DNA from: DATFAS01 sp035254305
Lineage (GTDB): Bacteria; Bacillota; Bacilli; Aneurinibacillales; RAOX-1
Assembly: GCA_035254305.1 (NCBI GenBank)
Contig: DATFAS010000089.1
Coordinates: 1-38,779 of the forward strand
DNA: 38,779 nt
Direction of reading: 5' to 3'
The translations under genes and the position numbers were made by a program. The notes beneath the pieces are model-generated. The model was not told the origin of the DNA. It saw only the letters and a list, made by a program, of their open reading frames with translations, and searched no databases. Below, piece after piece: positions 23,624 through 31,942 of the stretch (positions are counted from its first letter, which is position 1; every line of letters begins with the position of its first letter).

Positions 23624-24490
23624 CTACATGAATTCTGCACAAAGCTTAGCGAATTTCGCTTCATCCATTTTTGGATTTTGCTTAACTAATCCTTCTGCTT
23701 TAAAGCCATGAACCTTATCTTCATAAGATTCTGTTTGTGGATTATGATAAATAATTCCGTTTACTAAATCTTTATTTTCCATTAGGACACGCATAGCCAT
23801 ACCGCGATCAGATGGATCATAGCCTTCAATATCACTTAGGTTTTTCACGTTCTCTTTGAACCAGTCATAAGTGTTTACCTTATTGAATGTTACGCATGGG
23901 CTAAATACGTTTACTAATGAGAAACCTTTATGGTTAATAGCTTTCTCAATGATTTCAGTCATTCCCTTAAGATCACTTGACATCGTTTGAGCAATGAAGT
24001 TAGCTCCAATAGTTAGTGCTAATTGCATTGGTGAGATTGGAGCTTCAATTGATCCTTTAGGAGTACTCTTCGTTACGAATCCAGTTTGGCTTCGTGGAGA
24101 AGTTTGTCCTTTAGTAAGACCATAAATTTGGTTATCCATTACGATATAGGTAATATCAATGTTTCTACGCATTGCATGTATTGTATGAGCCATACCGATC
24201 GCGAAGCCATCACCATCACCACCAGATGCAATAACAGTAAGTTCACGGTTAGCCATCTTAACACCTTGAGCAATTGGAAGTGAACGACCATGAATACCAT
24301 GCACACCATAAGAGTTGATGTATCCAGAAATTCTTCCAGAACAACCAATACCAGAAATAAGAGCAAGATTTTGAGGTTCTACTCCAACATTAGCAACTGC
24401 ACGTTGAATAGCAGCTTGTACAGAGTAGTCTCCACATCCAGGGCACCAGTTTGGCTTAACACTATTTCTAAAGTCTTTAAATGTTGCCAT
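23624..24490 (-). CDS. korB: 2-oxoacid:ferredoxin oxidoreductase subunit beta
   Basis: TPP-binding beta subunit of a 2-oxoglutarate (or other 2-oxoacid):ferredoxin oxidoreductase, 288 residues. The conserved cysteine motif NWCPGCGDYSVQ is near residue 15, and the TPP/Mg motif is GGDGDGFAIGMAHTIHAMRRN, with DNQIYGLTKGQTSP following. I chose the ATG at 24490, whose AAGGAG lies inside the end of korA; the longer frame starting at 24550 would overlap korA by 58 bases. It begins one base after the korA stop. The reaction is CoA- and ferredoxin-dependent oxidative decarboxylation. The precise 2-oxoacid is not proven by sequence. Confidence 0.93.
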   Translation of the reverse strand: MATFKDFRNSVKPNWCPGCGDYSVQAAIQRAVANVGVEPQNLALISGIGCSGRISGYINSYGVHGIHGRSLPIAQGVKMANRELTVIASGGDGDGFAIGMAHTIHAMRRNIDITYIVMDNQIYGLTKGQTSPRSQTGFVTKSTPKGSIEAPISPMQLALTIGANFIAQTMSSDLKGMTEIIEKAINHKGFSLVNVFSPCVTFNKVNTYDWFKENVKNLSDIEGYDPSDRGMAMRVLMENKDLVNGIIYHNPQTESYEDKVHGFKAEGLVKQNPKMDEAKFAKLCAEFM

Positions 24491-24491
24491 C

Positions 24492-26231
24492 TTATAACAA
24501 CTCCTTACATTCTTTGTAAACGATTGAAGGAAGGAATGGGTTACCGTCATACTTCAATACGGATTTAATCTTATCATGCTGACCAACATTTAACTTAATT
24601 AGGTTAGCAAGTTGTCCAGTTGCATTGCTCTCTACAACAATAATCTTCTTTGCCTTTTCGACAAGTGATTTTACTTCTTCAGTAGGGAATGGCCATAATT
24701 GACGAACATACAATGTATTAACAGCTAACCCATCATTCGCTAAACGTTCAGTTGCTTCATCAATCGTTCCACAAGTAGAACCCATACCAACAACTAGCAC
24801 ATCTGGATTTTCGTGGTTATTATTAGAGATAGTAGCATTCTGAATTCTTAAGCTATTCAATTTGGTTAGACGCTTATCCATCATCTTTTTACGGTTAACT
24901 GGATCCTCAGAAGGTCGTCCAACTTGATTATGTTCAACCCCAGTTACGTGGTGAATACCATTCTTAACACCAGGAATTACACGAGGTGAAACTCCATCTT
25001 CAGTAAGTTCATAACGTTTGAACATACCGTCAACAGTATCATTCTCAGGTTGATCATCAGTAAGTAATTTACCACGGCGAATCTCAATTTTACTATAATC
25101 TAAAGGTTCGCAAGTCTGCTTACCAATCGAAAGTTGAAGATCAGTTACCAAAATAACAGGCACTTGATATTCTTCTGCAATATTAAATGCTTCTGCAGCA
25201 TCGTAGAAAGCTTCTTCAACTGTAGTAGGTGCCAATACAACCTTTGGAATTTCACCATGTGTACCCCAAATCATAGCATTAACATCACTTTGCTCTTGCT
25301 TGGTTGGAAGACCTGTGGAAGGACCACCACGTTGTGTATCTACAATTACTAGTGGAGTTTCAGTCATACCAGCTAGTCCAATCGCTTCCATCATCAAGGA
25401 TAAACCAGGACCTGAAGAAGCAGTTAGTGTACGAACACCAGCATAGTTTCCACCGATTGCCATTGTTACAGCAGCAATTTCATCTTCTGTTTGGATAACG
25501 GCTCCACCGAATTCAGGTAATTTCTTAATTAAGTATTCCATAATTTCAGAAGCAGGGGTAATTGGGTATGCAGGCATAAAACGAGCACCACCAGCAACCA
25601 AACCAAGTGCAACCGCATCATTTCCAATCATAAACATACGCTTTTTACCATCAGCAGGTTCTAATTGGAAATCTGGTAGGCTTCCACCAGCTTCACGATT
25701 TATATATTCAGCGCCTTTAGCAATGGCTTCCATATTTTTATCTACTACTTTTTGACCCTTTTTACCAAAAATCTCAGTAACAACTTCTATGAAAGCTTCT
25801 ACAGGAAGGCCTAAAACGGCAGTAGAGGCTCCAACAGCGACCATGTTTTTCATTAAGGATGTACCAAGTTCTTCAGCCAACTCAGTAAATGGAACAGAGA
25901 ACAGACGAACATCCATTCCTTCAGGAGCTTTAGGAGAGAACTTACTATCCCCGACAATAATACCGCCCTTACGTAGTTCATGTGCGTTGAGATCGATTGT
26001 TTCCTGGTCGAAAGCAACCAAGACATCTAGGTCGTCAGAAATTGCATGTACGGGTTTGGTGCTAACACGGATCTTATTATTTGTATGTCCACCTTTAATT
26101 CTGGAAGAGAAATGGCGATAACCGTACAAGTAGTATCCTTGACGGTTTAAAGCAATGGCAAATATTTCACCAGTACTGTCAATCCCTTCTCCTTGCTGTC
26201 CTCCAACTTTCCACGAAAGTTGACTTATCAT
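24492..26231 (-). CDS. korA: 2-oxoacid:ferredoxin oxidoreductase subunit alpha (gamma-alpha fusion)
   Basis: A 579-residue large subunit. The N-terminal ~190 residues are the gamma domain (LSWKVGGQQGEGIDSTGEIF, FSSRIKGGHTNNKIRVS), fused to the alpha domain (FMIGNDAVALGLVAGGARFMPAYPITPASEIMEYL, VRTLTASSGPGLSLMMEAIGLA, TETPLVIVDTQRGGPSTGLPTK). I chose the ATG at 26231, behind AAGGGG, since MISQLSWK is the usual start; a frame from 26258 adds nine residues. It is translated with korB. Some Bacillales carry this pair next to miaB; B. subtilis has tdh-kbl there. It uses ferredoxin, so it probably suits low-oxygen or fermentative growth. Confidence 0.92.
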   Translation of the reverse strand: MISQLSWKVGGQQGEGIDSTGEIFAIALNRQGYYLYGYRHFSSRIKGGHTNNKIRVSTKPVHAISDDLDVLVAFDQETIDLNAHELRKGGIIVGDSKFSPKAPEGMDVRLFSVPFTELAEELGTSLMKNMVAVGASTAVLGLPVEAFIEVVTEIFGKKGQKVVDKNMEAIAKGAEYINREAGGSLPDFQLEPADGKKRMFMIGNDAVALGLVAGGARFMPAYPITPASEIMEYLIKKLPEFGGAVIQTEDEIAAVTMAIGGNYAGVRTLTASSGPGLSLMMEAIGLAGMTETPLVIVDTQRGGPSTGLPTKQEQSDVNAMIWGTHGEIPKVVLAPTTVEEAFYDAAEAFNIAEEYQVPVILVTDLQLSIGKQTCEPLDYSKIEIRRGKLLTDDQPENDTVDGMFKRYELTEDGVSPRVIPGVKNGIHHVTGVEHNQVGRPSEDPVNRKKMMDKRLTKLNSLRIQNATISNNNHENPDVLVVGMGSTCGTIDEATERLANDGLAVNTLYVRQLWPFPTEEVKSLVEKAKKIIVVESNATGQLANLIKLNVGQHDKIKSVLKYDGNPFLPSIVYKECKELL

Positions 26232-26352
26232 GAACTCCACCCCTTCAAACTTATGCATCGTTTCTACATTGATACCAACATCAGTTTAACACTTCTCATG
26301 ATTGGAATAAAGAGGAATCAATCGATAGATATTCCACCTGTGTATGACCAAA

Positions 26353-26371
26353 TGTGAACGAATTGTTAACC
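26353..26371. promoter_or_regulatory. Possible Rex-like operator in the korA leader
   Basis: TGTGAAC-GAATT-GTTAACC is an imperfect inverted repeat just downstream of the predicted korA start. It recalls the Rex redox-repressor pattern TTGTGAA-N-TTCACAA, but the right half matches poorly, so this is a weak call. Confidence 0.2.
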
Positions 26372-26385
26372 TTTAAACGTCTACA

Positions 26386-26414
26386 ATTTTAGTCCTATCT
26401 GCAAAAAATTGCAA
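26386..26414 (-). promoter_or_regulatory. Sigma-A promoter of korAB
   Basis: On the minus strand TTGCAA (26409-26414) is followed after exactly 17 bases by TAAAAT (26386-26391). The start near 26379 gives a leader of about 148 bases before the korA ATG. Confidence 0.65.
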
Positions 26415-26682
26415 GCCAATTTTGTTATAAAACTTAATTGCACTAAAATCCTAGTTTATACCATTGTTTACTTGAATTTTCTCAACTATACTCCACTTCA
26501 AACAAAAGTTAAATCATCACACTTCCTCTATCAACATTTGTAAAATAATGTTTTATCTACAAACTAAATAACGCAATATTGGATTCATTCATTTACAGAA
26601 AGGCTGTTCAAAAGTTGTATATCCTACCTCCTTTAGGGAAATATTGGATATTTAACAAAGTAACCAGATCCTATATATACTT
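26415..26682. other. AT-rich intergenic region upstream of korA
   Basis: About 270 AT-rich bases on the korA side of the spoVS terminator, part of a gap of about 500 bases between korA and spoVS. All frames on both strands close quickly. A strong Shine-Dalgarno-like AAAGGAGGT on the minus strand (about 26627-26635) is followed only by a TTG frame of eight codons. No RNA family was recognised. Confidence 0.4.
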
Positions 26683-26721
26683 AGAAAGCCTGTTTATTCA
26701 TTGAGAATAAACAGGCTTTCT
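26683..26721 (-). terminator. Terminator after spoVS
   Basis: AGAAAGCCTGTTTATTC (26683-26699) pairs perfectly with GAATAAACAGGCTTTCT (26705-26721), a 17-bp stem with a 5-base loop, beginning about 18 bases after the spoVS stop. The following T-tract is weak on the minus strand, but the stem is exceptionally long. Confidence 0.8.
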
Positions 26722-26738
26722 ATTACAACGTTTTATAT

Positions 26739-26999
26739 TTAGCGTGGCTCTACAATGAGCTTAATGGCTGTACGTTCCTCACCATCTATTAAAATATCCG
26801 TAAAGGCCGGAATACAAATTAGATCAACACCACTAGGAGCTACGAATCCTCTTGCTATTGCTACAGCTTTCACTGCCTGATTAAGTGCACCCGCTCCAAT
26901 AGCTTGAATTTCTGCAGCCCCTCTTTCCCTGAGAACGCCCGCTAGTGCACCAGCTACAGAATTAGGATTGGATTTTGCTGAAACTTTTAATACTTCCAT
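26739..26999 (-). CDS. spoVS: Stage V sporulation protein S
   Basis: An 86-residue Alba-like protein needed in B. subtilis for normal progress beyond stage V and coat assembly. MEVLKVSAKSNPNSVAGALAGVLRE opens the family sequence; EIQAIGAGALNQAVKAVAIARGF and GEERTAIKLIVEPR follow. I chose the ATG at 26999, behind AAGGAGGT; the frame open to 27053 adds a hydrophobic stretch not found in SpoVS. It follows ymdB as in B. subtilis. A sigma-H promoter is expected, but I could not find a clear one. Confidence 0.96.
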   Translation of the reverse strand: MEVLKVSAKSNPNSVAGALAGVLRERGAAEIQAIGAGALNQAVKAVAIARGFVAPSGVDLICIPAFTDILIDGEERTAIKLIVEPR

Positions 27000-27121
27000 G
27001 ATCAGTACCTCCTTGAATGATAGAATGAATATTACCACTGCTACTATATTCAAGGATTTAAGTAAAAATGACTGATCATAAAAACTAATTAACAGAAAAT
27101 TCCGTTTGGATTAATAGACTC

Positions 27122-27916
27122 CTAATCTAAAAAGGGATGTTCGTCATCAATTCGGATGGTACGAATCGAAACTGTTTTACCCGTTTGTGGATTCAGATCA
27201 ATAACAACACCATTTAATTGACAGCGCCCACTTGCTACCTCAAATCGGACGGGTAGTTGTGTTAGGAATTTTTTAAGTACAGCATCCGTCTCCATTCCAA
27301 GTATAGAATCATAGGGGCCGACCATCCCTGTATCAGTTAAGTAACCAGTACCTTGTGGTAGTATTCTAGCGTCGCCCGTTTGGACATGTGTATGAGTACC
27401 TACAACCGCAGATACTTTCCCATCTAGAAACCAACCCATAGCTTGCTTCTCAGATGTTGCCTCCGCATGAAAATCAACAAAAATATATGGAGTTTTTTTT
27501 CTAATTTTAGCTACTAACTCCTCCACTACCCGAAATGGGCAATCTGTCGCAGGCAGAAAGGTTCTCCCCATTAAATTAATAACAGCAAGTTCTATTTGAT
27601 TGGATTTAATGTATGTATACCCATTTCCTGGTGTACCTTGCGGAAAATTGGCCGGTCTTACAAGTTTATTTTCATTGTCGATGAATTCAAAAATTTCCTT
27701 ATTATCCCACGTATGGTTCCCCATTGTAATAGCTTGTGCTCCCATTTCAAAGAAGCTTTTCATAATTTTGTAGGTAATTCCTCTCCCTCCTGCTGAATTT
27801 TCTCCATTCACAATTGTGAAAGTCGGCTGAAATTTTTTCTTTAGCCTTGGCAAGTAGGACTGTAAAACATCACGCCCAGAAGAACCTACGACATCGCCAA
27901 TAAATAGTATCCTCAT
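27122..27916 (-). CDS. ymdB: Metallophosphoesterase YmdB
   Basis: A 264-residue cytosolic phosphodiesterase, active on 2',3'-cyclic nucleotides in B. subtilis and influencing biofilm/motility bistability. Metal ligands of the calcineurin-type site are visible: IGDVVGSSGRD (Asp8), NGENSAGG (about 38-45), MGNHTWD (about 66-72) and the later His pair in VVGTHTHVQTGD. Length matches the family. It lies between rny and spoVS as in B. subtilis; known data link YmdB to RNase Y. Confidence 0.95.
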   Translation of the reverse strand: MRILFIGDVVGSSGRDVLQSYLPRLKKKFQPTFTIVNGENSAGGRGITYKIMKSFFEMGAQAITMGNHTWDNKEIFEFIDNENKLVRPANFPQGTPGNGYTYIKSNQIELAVINLMGRTFLPATDCPFRVVEELVAKIRKKTPYIFVDFHAEATSEKQAMGWFLDGKVSAVVGTHTHVQTGDARILPQGTGYLTDTGMVGPYDSILGMETDAVLKKFLTQLPVRFEVASGRCQLNGVVIDLNPQTGKTVSIRTIRIDDEHPFLD

Positions 27917-28002
27917 AACTTCACCTCTTTTTTACTTTACCCTGATCAACTATAAAGAAAACAAAGAACACGATCCTTCGCTACTATCAAATGTACAGAA
28001 AA

Positions 28003-28030
28003 AAATAAAGTGGCTATAGCCACTTTATTT
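28003..28030 (-). terminator. Terminator overlapping the rny stop codon
   Basis: A perfect 28-base palindrome: AAATAAAGTGGCTA with its exact complement. On the minus strand the hairpin runs straight into a T-tract (TTTTTTT) and contains the rny stop codon within its 5' arm. The stem is 12 to 13 bp after allowing a loop. Confidence 0.9.
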
Positions 28031-29572
28031 AGCATATTCAACCGCTCTTGTCTCACGGATCACAGTCACCTTGATATGTCCAGGATAATCTAATTCATTT
28101 TCAATTTGTTTAGTAATGTCTCGCGCAAGCTTATGCGCTTCTAAATCATCAATCATTTCGGGCTTGACCATAATGCGAACCTCACGGCCTGCCTGAATCG
28201 CATATGACTTCTCTACTCCATCAAACGACTCAGAGATTTCCTCTAGCTTCTCAAGTCTTTTAATGTATGTCTCAAGTGTTTCTCTTCTAGCCCCAGGTCT
28301 TGCAGCAGATAGGGCATCTGCAGCCGCCACAAGCATAGCAATCACGTTATCTGCCTCTACATCTCCATGGTGTGAAGCAATCGCATTAATGACATGTGGA
28401 TGCTCATTGTACTTCCTTGCAAGCTCAACACCAATCTCTACATGCGAACCTTCTACCTCATGGTCAATAGCTTTACCGATATCATGAAGTAGACCAGCAC
28501 GTTTAGCTAGTATAATGTCTTCACCTAATTCAGCTGCCATTAAACCACATAAATGTGAGACTTCAATCGAATGCTTCAGTACATTCTGTCCATAGCTTGT
28601 ACGATAACGAAGACGGCCAAGAATCTTAATCAAGTCTGGATGCAGGCCATGTACACCCGTTTCAAATGTAGCCTGTTCGCCATACTCGCGAATTCTTTCA
28701 TCCACCTCACGACGAGATTTCTCCACCATCTCTTCAATACGAGCTGGATGAATCCTACCATCTGCAACCAATTTCTCTAGAGCCGTCTTCGCAATTTCCC
28801 TACGAACAGGATCAAATCCGGATAGAATAACAGCTTCAGGAGTATCATCAATAATCAAATCAATTCCTGTAAGAGTTTCAAGCGCACGTATATTACGCCC
28901 TTCACGCCCGATAATTCGGCCTTTCATTTCATCGTTTGGCAAAGCAACAACAGAAACGGTTGTTTCCGCAACATGATCAGCAGCACAACGCTGAATAGCT
29001 GTTGTAATAATTTCTCTTGCTTTTTTCTCTGCATCTTCTTTTGCTCTTTGTTCAATTTCTTTAATCAACATGGCGCTTTCGTGCCTTGTTTCATTCTCTA
29101 CCTGAGAGAGTATTACCGATTTTGCTTCTTCTCTAGTTAAACTAGAGATTCGTTCAAGTTCTGTTTGTTGACTCTTGTATAGCTCTTCTACTTTGCTTTG
29201 CATCTCCGAAATAGCGCGTTCTTTACGTTCAAGATCCGCTTCTTTTCGTTCGAAGTTTTCCAGTTTGCGGTCAAGAGTTTCTTCCTTCTGCAGGATACGT
29301 TTTTCTAAACGCTGAATCTCATTACGTCTTTCCCGATTCTCCTTCTCTGCTTCAGTGCGTAATTTATGCACTTCGTCCTTTGCTTCAAGAATTTTTTCTT
29401 TCTTAAGCGCTTCAGCTTCCTTACCAGCCTGATCAACGATCTGTTTCGCTGCTTCTTCAGCACTGGAAATTTTTGCTTCTGCAATGGACTTGCGTACTAG
29501 ATAACCGATACCGACTCCGACCGCTGTGGATACAAGCAGAATGGCAATACCTCCAACACTCAGTAAATCCAT
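28025..29572 (-). CDS. rny: Ribonuclease Y
   Basis: Membrane-anchored endoribonuclease that starts mRNA decay in Firmicutes, 515 residues. The N-terminal membrane segment (LSVGGIAILLVSTAVGVGIGYLV, 4-26) is followed by a long coiled coil (about 30-190). A KH domain holds GRIIGREGRNIRALE (about 215-230), and the HD domain includes HSIEVSHLCG and LLHDIGKAIDHE (about 360). The ATG follows GGAGGTGACG. It has its own promoter and a long leader, as in B. subtilis. Its helper RicA is encoded in this window. Confidence 0.97.
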   Translation of the reverse strand: MDLLSVGGIAILLVSTAVGVGIGYLVRKSIAEAKISSAEEAAKQIVDQAGKEAEALKKEKILEAKDEVHKLRTEAEKENRERRNEIQRLEKRILQKEETLDRKLENFERKEADLERKERAISEMQSKVEELYKSQQTELERISSLTREEAKSVILSQVENETRHESAMLIKEIEQRAKEDAEKKAREIITTAIQRCAADHVAETTVSVVALPNDEMKGRIIGREGRNIRALETLTGIDLIIDDTPEAVILSGFDPVRREIAKTALEKLVADGRIHPARIEEMVEKSRREVDERIREYGEQATFETGVHGLHPDLIKILGRLRYRTSYGQNVLKHSIEVSHLCGLMAAELGEDIILAKRAGLLHDIGKAIDHEVEGSHVEIGVELARKYNEHPHVINAIASHHGDVEADNVIAMLVAAADALSAARPGARRETLETYIKRLEKLEEISESFDGVEKSYAIQAGREVRIMVKPEMIDDLEAHKLARDITKQIENELDYPGHIKVTVIRETRAVEYAK

Positions 29573-29660
29573 CTGTCGTCACCTCCTTGCATCTGCAGGT
29601 CACATAAGTCCCGTTATTGATTTTCTCTAAATCTTATTCGTTAAATGATGCTTGTCCTGT

Positions 29661-29681
29661 AATTCAATAATCCATTGAATT
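29661..29681. other. Stem-loop in the rny leader
   Basis: AATTCAAT (29661-29668) pairs perfectly with ATTGAATT (29674-29681) around a 5-base loop, inside the predicted 165-base leader of rny. It could be a decay or autoregulation element. No T-tract follows. Confidence 0.4.
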
Positions 29682-29745
29682 CCTGTTTTTCATAAAGCAA
29701 ATACTTCTACTGTAGAAATAGGAATAAAGATGAATATACATATAT

Positions 29746-29775
29746 ATTTTACTGATAATAAGTAAAGATTGTCAA
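29746..29775 (-). promoter_or_regulatory. Sigma-A promoter of rny
   Basis: On the minus strand a perfect TTGACA (29770-29775) is followed after 18 bases by TAAAAT (29746-29751). The predicted start near 29739 gives a leader of about 167 bases. Confidence 0.75.
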
Positions 29776-29821
29776 GAAATTGCTTTCCTTCTACATATTT
29801 TGGATATATTTTTAGATATGT

Positions 29822-30466
29822 TCATAATAAATATTGGTCTTTTATTGTGTTTATTACCCTCAAAATCTGTTCGAAAGAAAATCCTTTACGCTGCAAATAA
29901 GGGATCAATTTTTTTTTAAGTTCATAACTATTTTCAAATTTGGCACATTTAAGTTTTTTCTCGATAAGTGAATGAATCATTTCTTCCTCATCTTCACCAC
30001 TTACAGCCTTCTTTATTTGCTGTTCAACTATGCTTTCTTCAATTCCCTTATTCATTAATTCCATTTTTATTAAATTTTTTCCCCTTGGACGACTTCTTTT
30101 ACGTGATTCAATCCATTGTTCACTATAGCTTTCATCGTTTATATAACCTTCCTTCTTACAATCCCCAACAATATCTAAGCAATCTTTTTCTGTAAACCCT
30201 TTATTCACTAAATAATTTAAAAGCTCCTTTGCTGTTCGCGGGCTATGACTTAGGTAAGAATAGGCATAATGGCGAATTCTATTTTTTTCATCTGCATGCA
30301 AGATTTCTACCCATTCCACCTGTTCTAAATTCTTTCCTTTGGTCAATTGATATTTTATCAAAATATCTTCATGAACAGAAAAAGCAAAATCTTCATTAAT
30401 GAAAATATTATAGCGCTTTCTACTCTTCTGTTTCTGAATGGAGGTAATCATGGACTGTTTACTCAC
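29822..30466 (-). CDS. recX: Regulatory protein RecX
   Basis: A 214-residue modulator of RecA filaments, made of three-helix repeats. The RecX signatures are present: HYAYSYLSHSPRTAKELLNYLVNKGFTE, INDESYSEQWIESRKRSRPRGKNLIKMEL, KGIEESIVEQQI and YLQRKGFSFEQIL. It lies about 105 bases after recA, its usual partner. Two starts are possible: GTG at 30466 or ATG at 30451, neither with a perfect ribosome binding site; the first is kept because the extra residues cost nothing. No strong terminator follows recX; the rny promoter lies downstream. Confidence 0.9.
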   Translation of the reverse strand: MSKQSMITSIQKQKSRKRYNIFINEDFAFSVHEDILIKYQLTKGKNLEQVEWVEILHADEKNRIRHYAYSYLSHSPRTAKELLNYLVNKGFTEKDCLDIVGDCKKEGYINDESYSEQWIESRKRSRPRGKNLIKMELMNKGIEESIVEQQIKKAVSGEDEEEMIHSLIEKKLKCAKFENSYELKKKLIPYLQRKGFSFEQILRVINTIKDQYLL

Positions 30467-30572
30467 ACCTAAGGTTCCCTTCTATTATTGATACAGACAG
30501 AGAAAAGCCCTACCGAATGGCTGCCCCCATAGACAGTTTTTGGCAAGGCTATTTCTTTCATCTCAAAGAAAA

Positions 30573-31625
30573 TTATTCAAAATCAAGACCTATCTCATCA
30601 GGATCTGCTTCCACTTCCTGTGGTGCGACAACAGGCTCATTAAGAGCAAAGTGTTCACGAATCTTTTGTTCAATCGTCAAACATAATTCAGCATTATCCT
30701 TAAGAAATTGCTTGGAATTTTCACGGCCTTGGCCTAGGCGGTCTCCATTGTAGGAATACCATGCTCCACTTTTATTTACAATATCCACTTCGGCTGCAAT
30801 ATCAAGAACGCTTCCCTCATGAGAGATTCCTTCCCCATACATAATATCTACTTCACAGCTTTTGAATGGAGGAGCTACCTTGTTCTTAACAACCTTAATC
30901 TTCGTACGATTTCCAACCATATCATTCCCTTGTTTAATCGTATCTGAACGACGAACATCGATACGTACACTTGAATAGAATTTCAGAGCTCTACCACCAG
31001 GAGTTATTTCTGGGTTTCCGAACATAACGCCGACTTTTTCTCTTAATTGGTTAATAAAGATAGCGATGGTCTTAGACTTATTAATTGCACCCGCAAGCTT
31101 ACGAAGAGCTTGTGACATCAAACGTGCCTGCAATCCGACATGTGAATCACCCATCTCTCCTTCTATCTCTGCTTTCGGTACGAGTGCAGCAACAGAGTCA
31201 ATAACAATAATGTCAACCGCTCCACTTCGAACAAGTGCCTCAGCGATCTCCAATGCCTGCTCTCCGGTATCTGGTTGTGATAATAGTAATTCATCTATAT
31301 TAACACCTAATTTACGTGCATAAACGGGGTCCAGGGCATGTTCCGCGTCAATAAAAGCTGCTTGCCCTCCATTCTTCTGTACAGAAGCAATCGCATGAAG
31401 AGCAACTGTTGTCTTACCTGAAGATTCTGGACCATAGATTTCAATAATTCTTCCTCTAGGGTACCCACCAATTCCAAGTGCAATATCTAACGCAATAGAT
31501 CCACTAGAAACCGTGGAAACAACGTTTGAAGAAGCTACTTCCCCCAACTTCATAATGGAACCTTTTCCAAATTGCTTCTCTATTTGACGTAATGCCATTT
31601 CTAAGGCAGCTTTGCGATCTGACAA
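30573..31625 (-). CDS. recA: Recombinase RecA
   Basis: Homologous recombination ATPase and trigger of LexA cleavage, 350 residues. Walker A is GPESSGKTT at 65-73; the Walker B/MAW region is VDIIVIDSVAALVPKAEIEGEMGD; NQLREKVGVMFGNPEITPGGRALKFYSSVRID follows. The acidic C-terminus (DPDEIGLDFE) is typical. The start is TTG at 31625, fixed by GGGGAGG six bases upstream. The upstream region holds a promoter and a LexA-box candidate. In B. subtilis recA follows cinA directly; here a helicase gene intervenes. Confidence 0.98.
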   Translation of the reverse strand: MSDRKAALEMALRQIEKQFGKGSIMKLGEVASSNVVSTVSSGSIALDIALGIGGYPRGRIIEIYGPESSGKTTVALHAIASVQKNGGQAAFIDAEHALDPVYARKLGVNIDELLLSQPDTGEQALEIAEALVRSGAVDIIVIDSVAALVPKAEIEGEMGDSHVGLQARLMSQALRKLAGAINKSKTIAIFINQLREKVGVMFGNPEITPGGRALKFYSSVRIDVRRSDTIKQGNDMVGNRTKIKVVKNKVAPPFKSCEVDIMYGEGISHEGSVLDIAAEVDIVNKSGAWYSYNGDRLGQGRENSKQFLKDNAELCLTIEQKIREHFALNEPVVAPQEVEADPDEIGLDFE

Positions 31626-31704
31626 AAATGTCCTCCCCTTCCACAGTTAAGAATAGCTCAAAGCTAGGGAACATATATGTACATAGCTTCTTATTGCTTC
31701 TCTT

Positions 31705-31733
31705 ATGATACTGGATTTCAGGTCAATTGCCAA
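31705..31733 (-). promoter_or_regulatory. Sigma-A promoter of recA
   Basis: On the minus strand TTGGCA (31728-31733) is followed after 17 bases by TATCAT (31705-31710). The start near 31698 leaves a leader of about 73 bases. Confidence 0.6.
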
Positions 31734-31743
31734 CACATTTTTA

Positions 31744-31757
31744 CAAACAAACGTTCT
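31744..31757. promoter_or_regulatory. LexA (SOS) box candidate upstream of recA
   Basis: On the minus strand AGAACGTTTGTTTG matches the Bacillus SOS consensus CGAAC-N4-GTTCG at 8 of 10 fixed bases, with correct 4-base spacing. It lies about 10 bases upstream of the recA -35. SOS control of recA is established in B. subtilis. Confidence 0.55.
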
Positions 31758-31893
31758 TACATTTATAGGCTGGCTAATCTTTTAGGTTTTAATAGCGAAC
31801 CTACATCCTAGAAACTTCATTGATCGAAGCTTTCAGCCTCAAAGCGAAGATTTTTCAATTCTATACTCTAAATTTTTTTCTTTCATCATGAAT

Positions 31894-31930
31894 AAAAAAA
31901 GGCTACCACCGAAATATCGGGGCACCCTTT
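31894..31930 (-). terminator. Terminator after the DEAD-box helicase gene
   Basis: A long hairpin formed from GGCTACCACCGA and TCGGGGCACCC around AATA, with a few mismatches, is followed on the minus strand by TTTTTTTATTC. It begins about 12 bases after the helicase stop, so recA is transcribed mainly from its own promoter. Confidence 0.85.
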
Positions 31931-31942
31931 AAACATATCTGA

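Noticed and set aside
23315..23642. Two minus-strand frames (65 and 97 aa) over the small plus-strand gene
   Set aside because: They cross the bidirectional terminator at 23584-23613 or lack ribosome binding sites; the plus-strand frame has AGGAGGTG.
26620..26640. AAAGGAGGT on the minus strand upstream of korA suggesting a leader peptide
   Set aside because: Only a TTG frame of eight codons follows and no attenuator structure is seen.
28003..28030. 28-base perfect palindrome as a protein-binding site
   Set aside because: Position over the stop codon and following T-tract make it a plain terminator.
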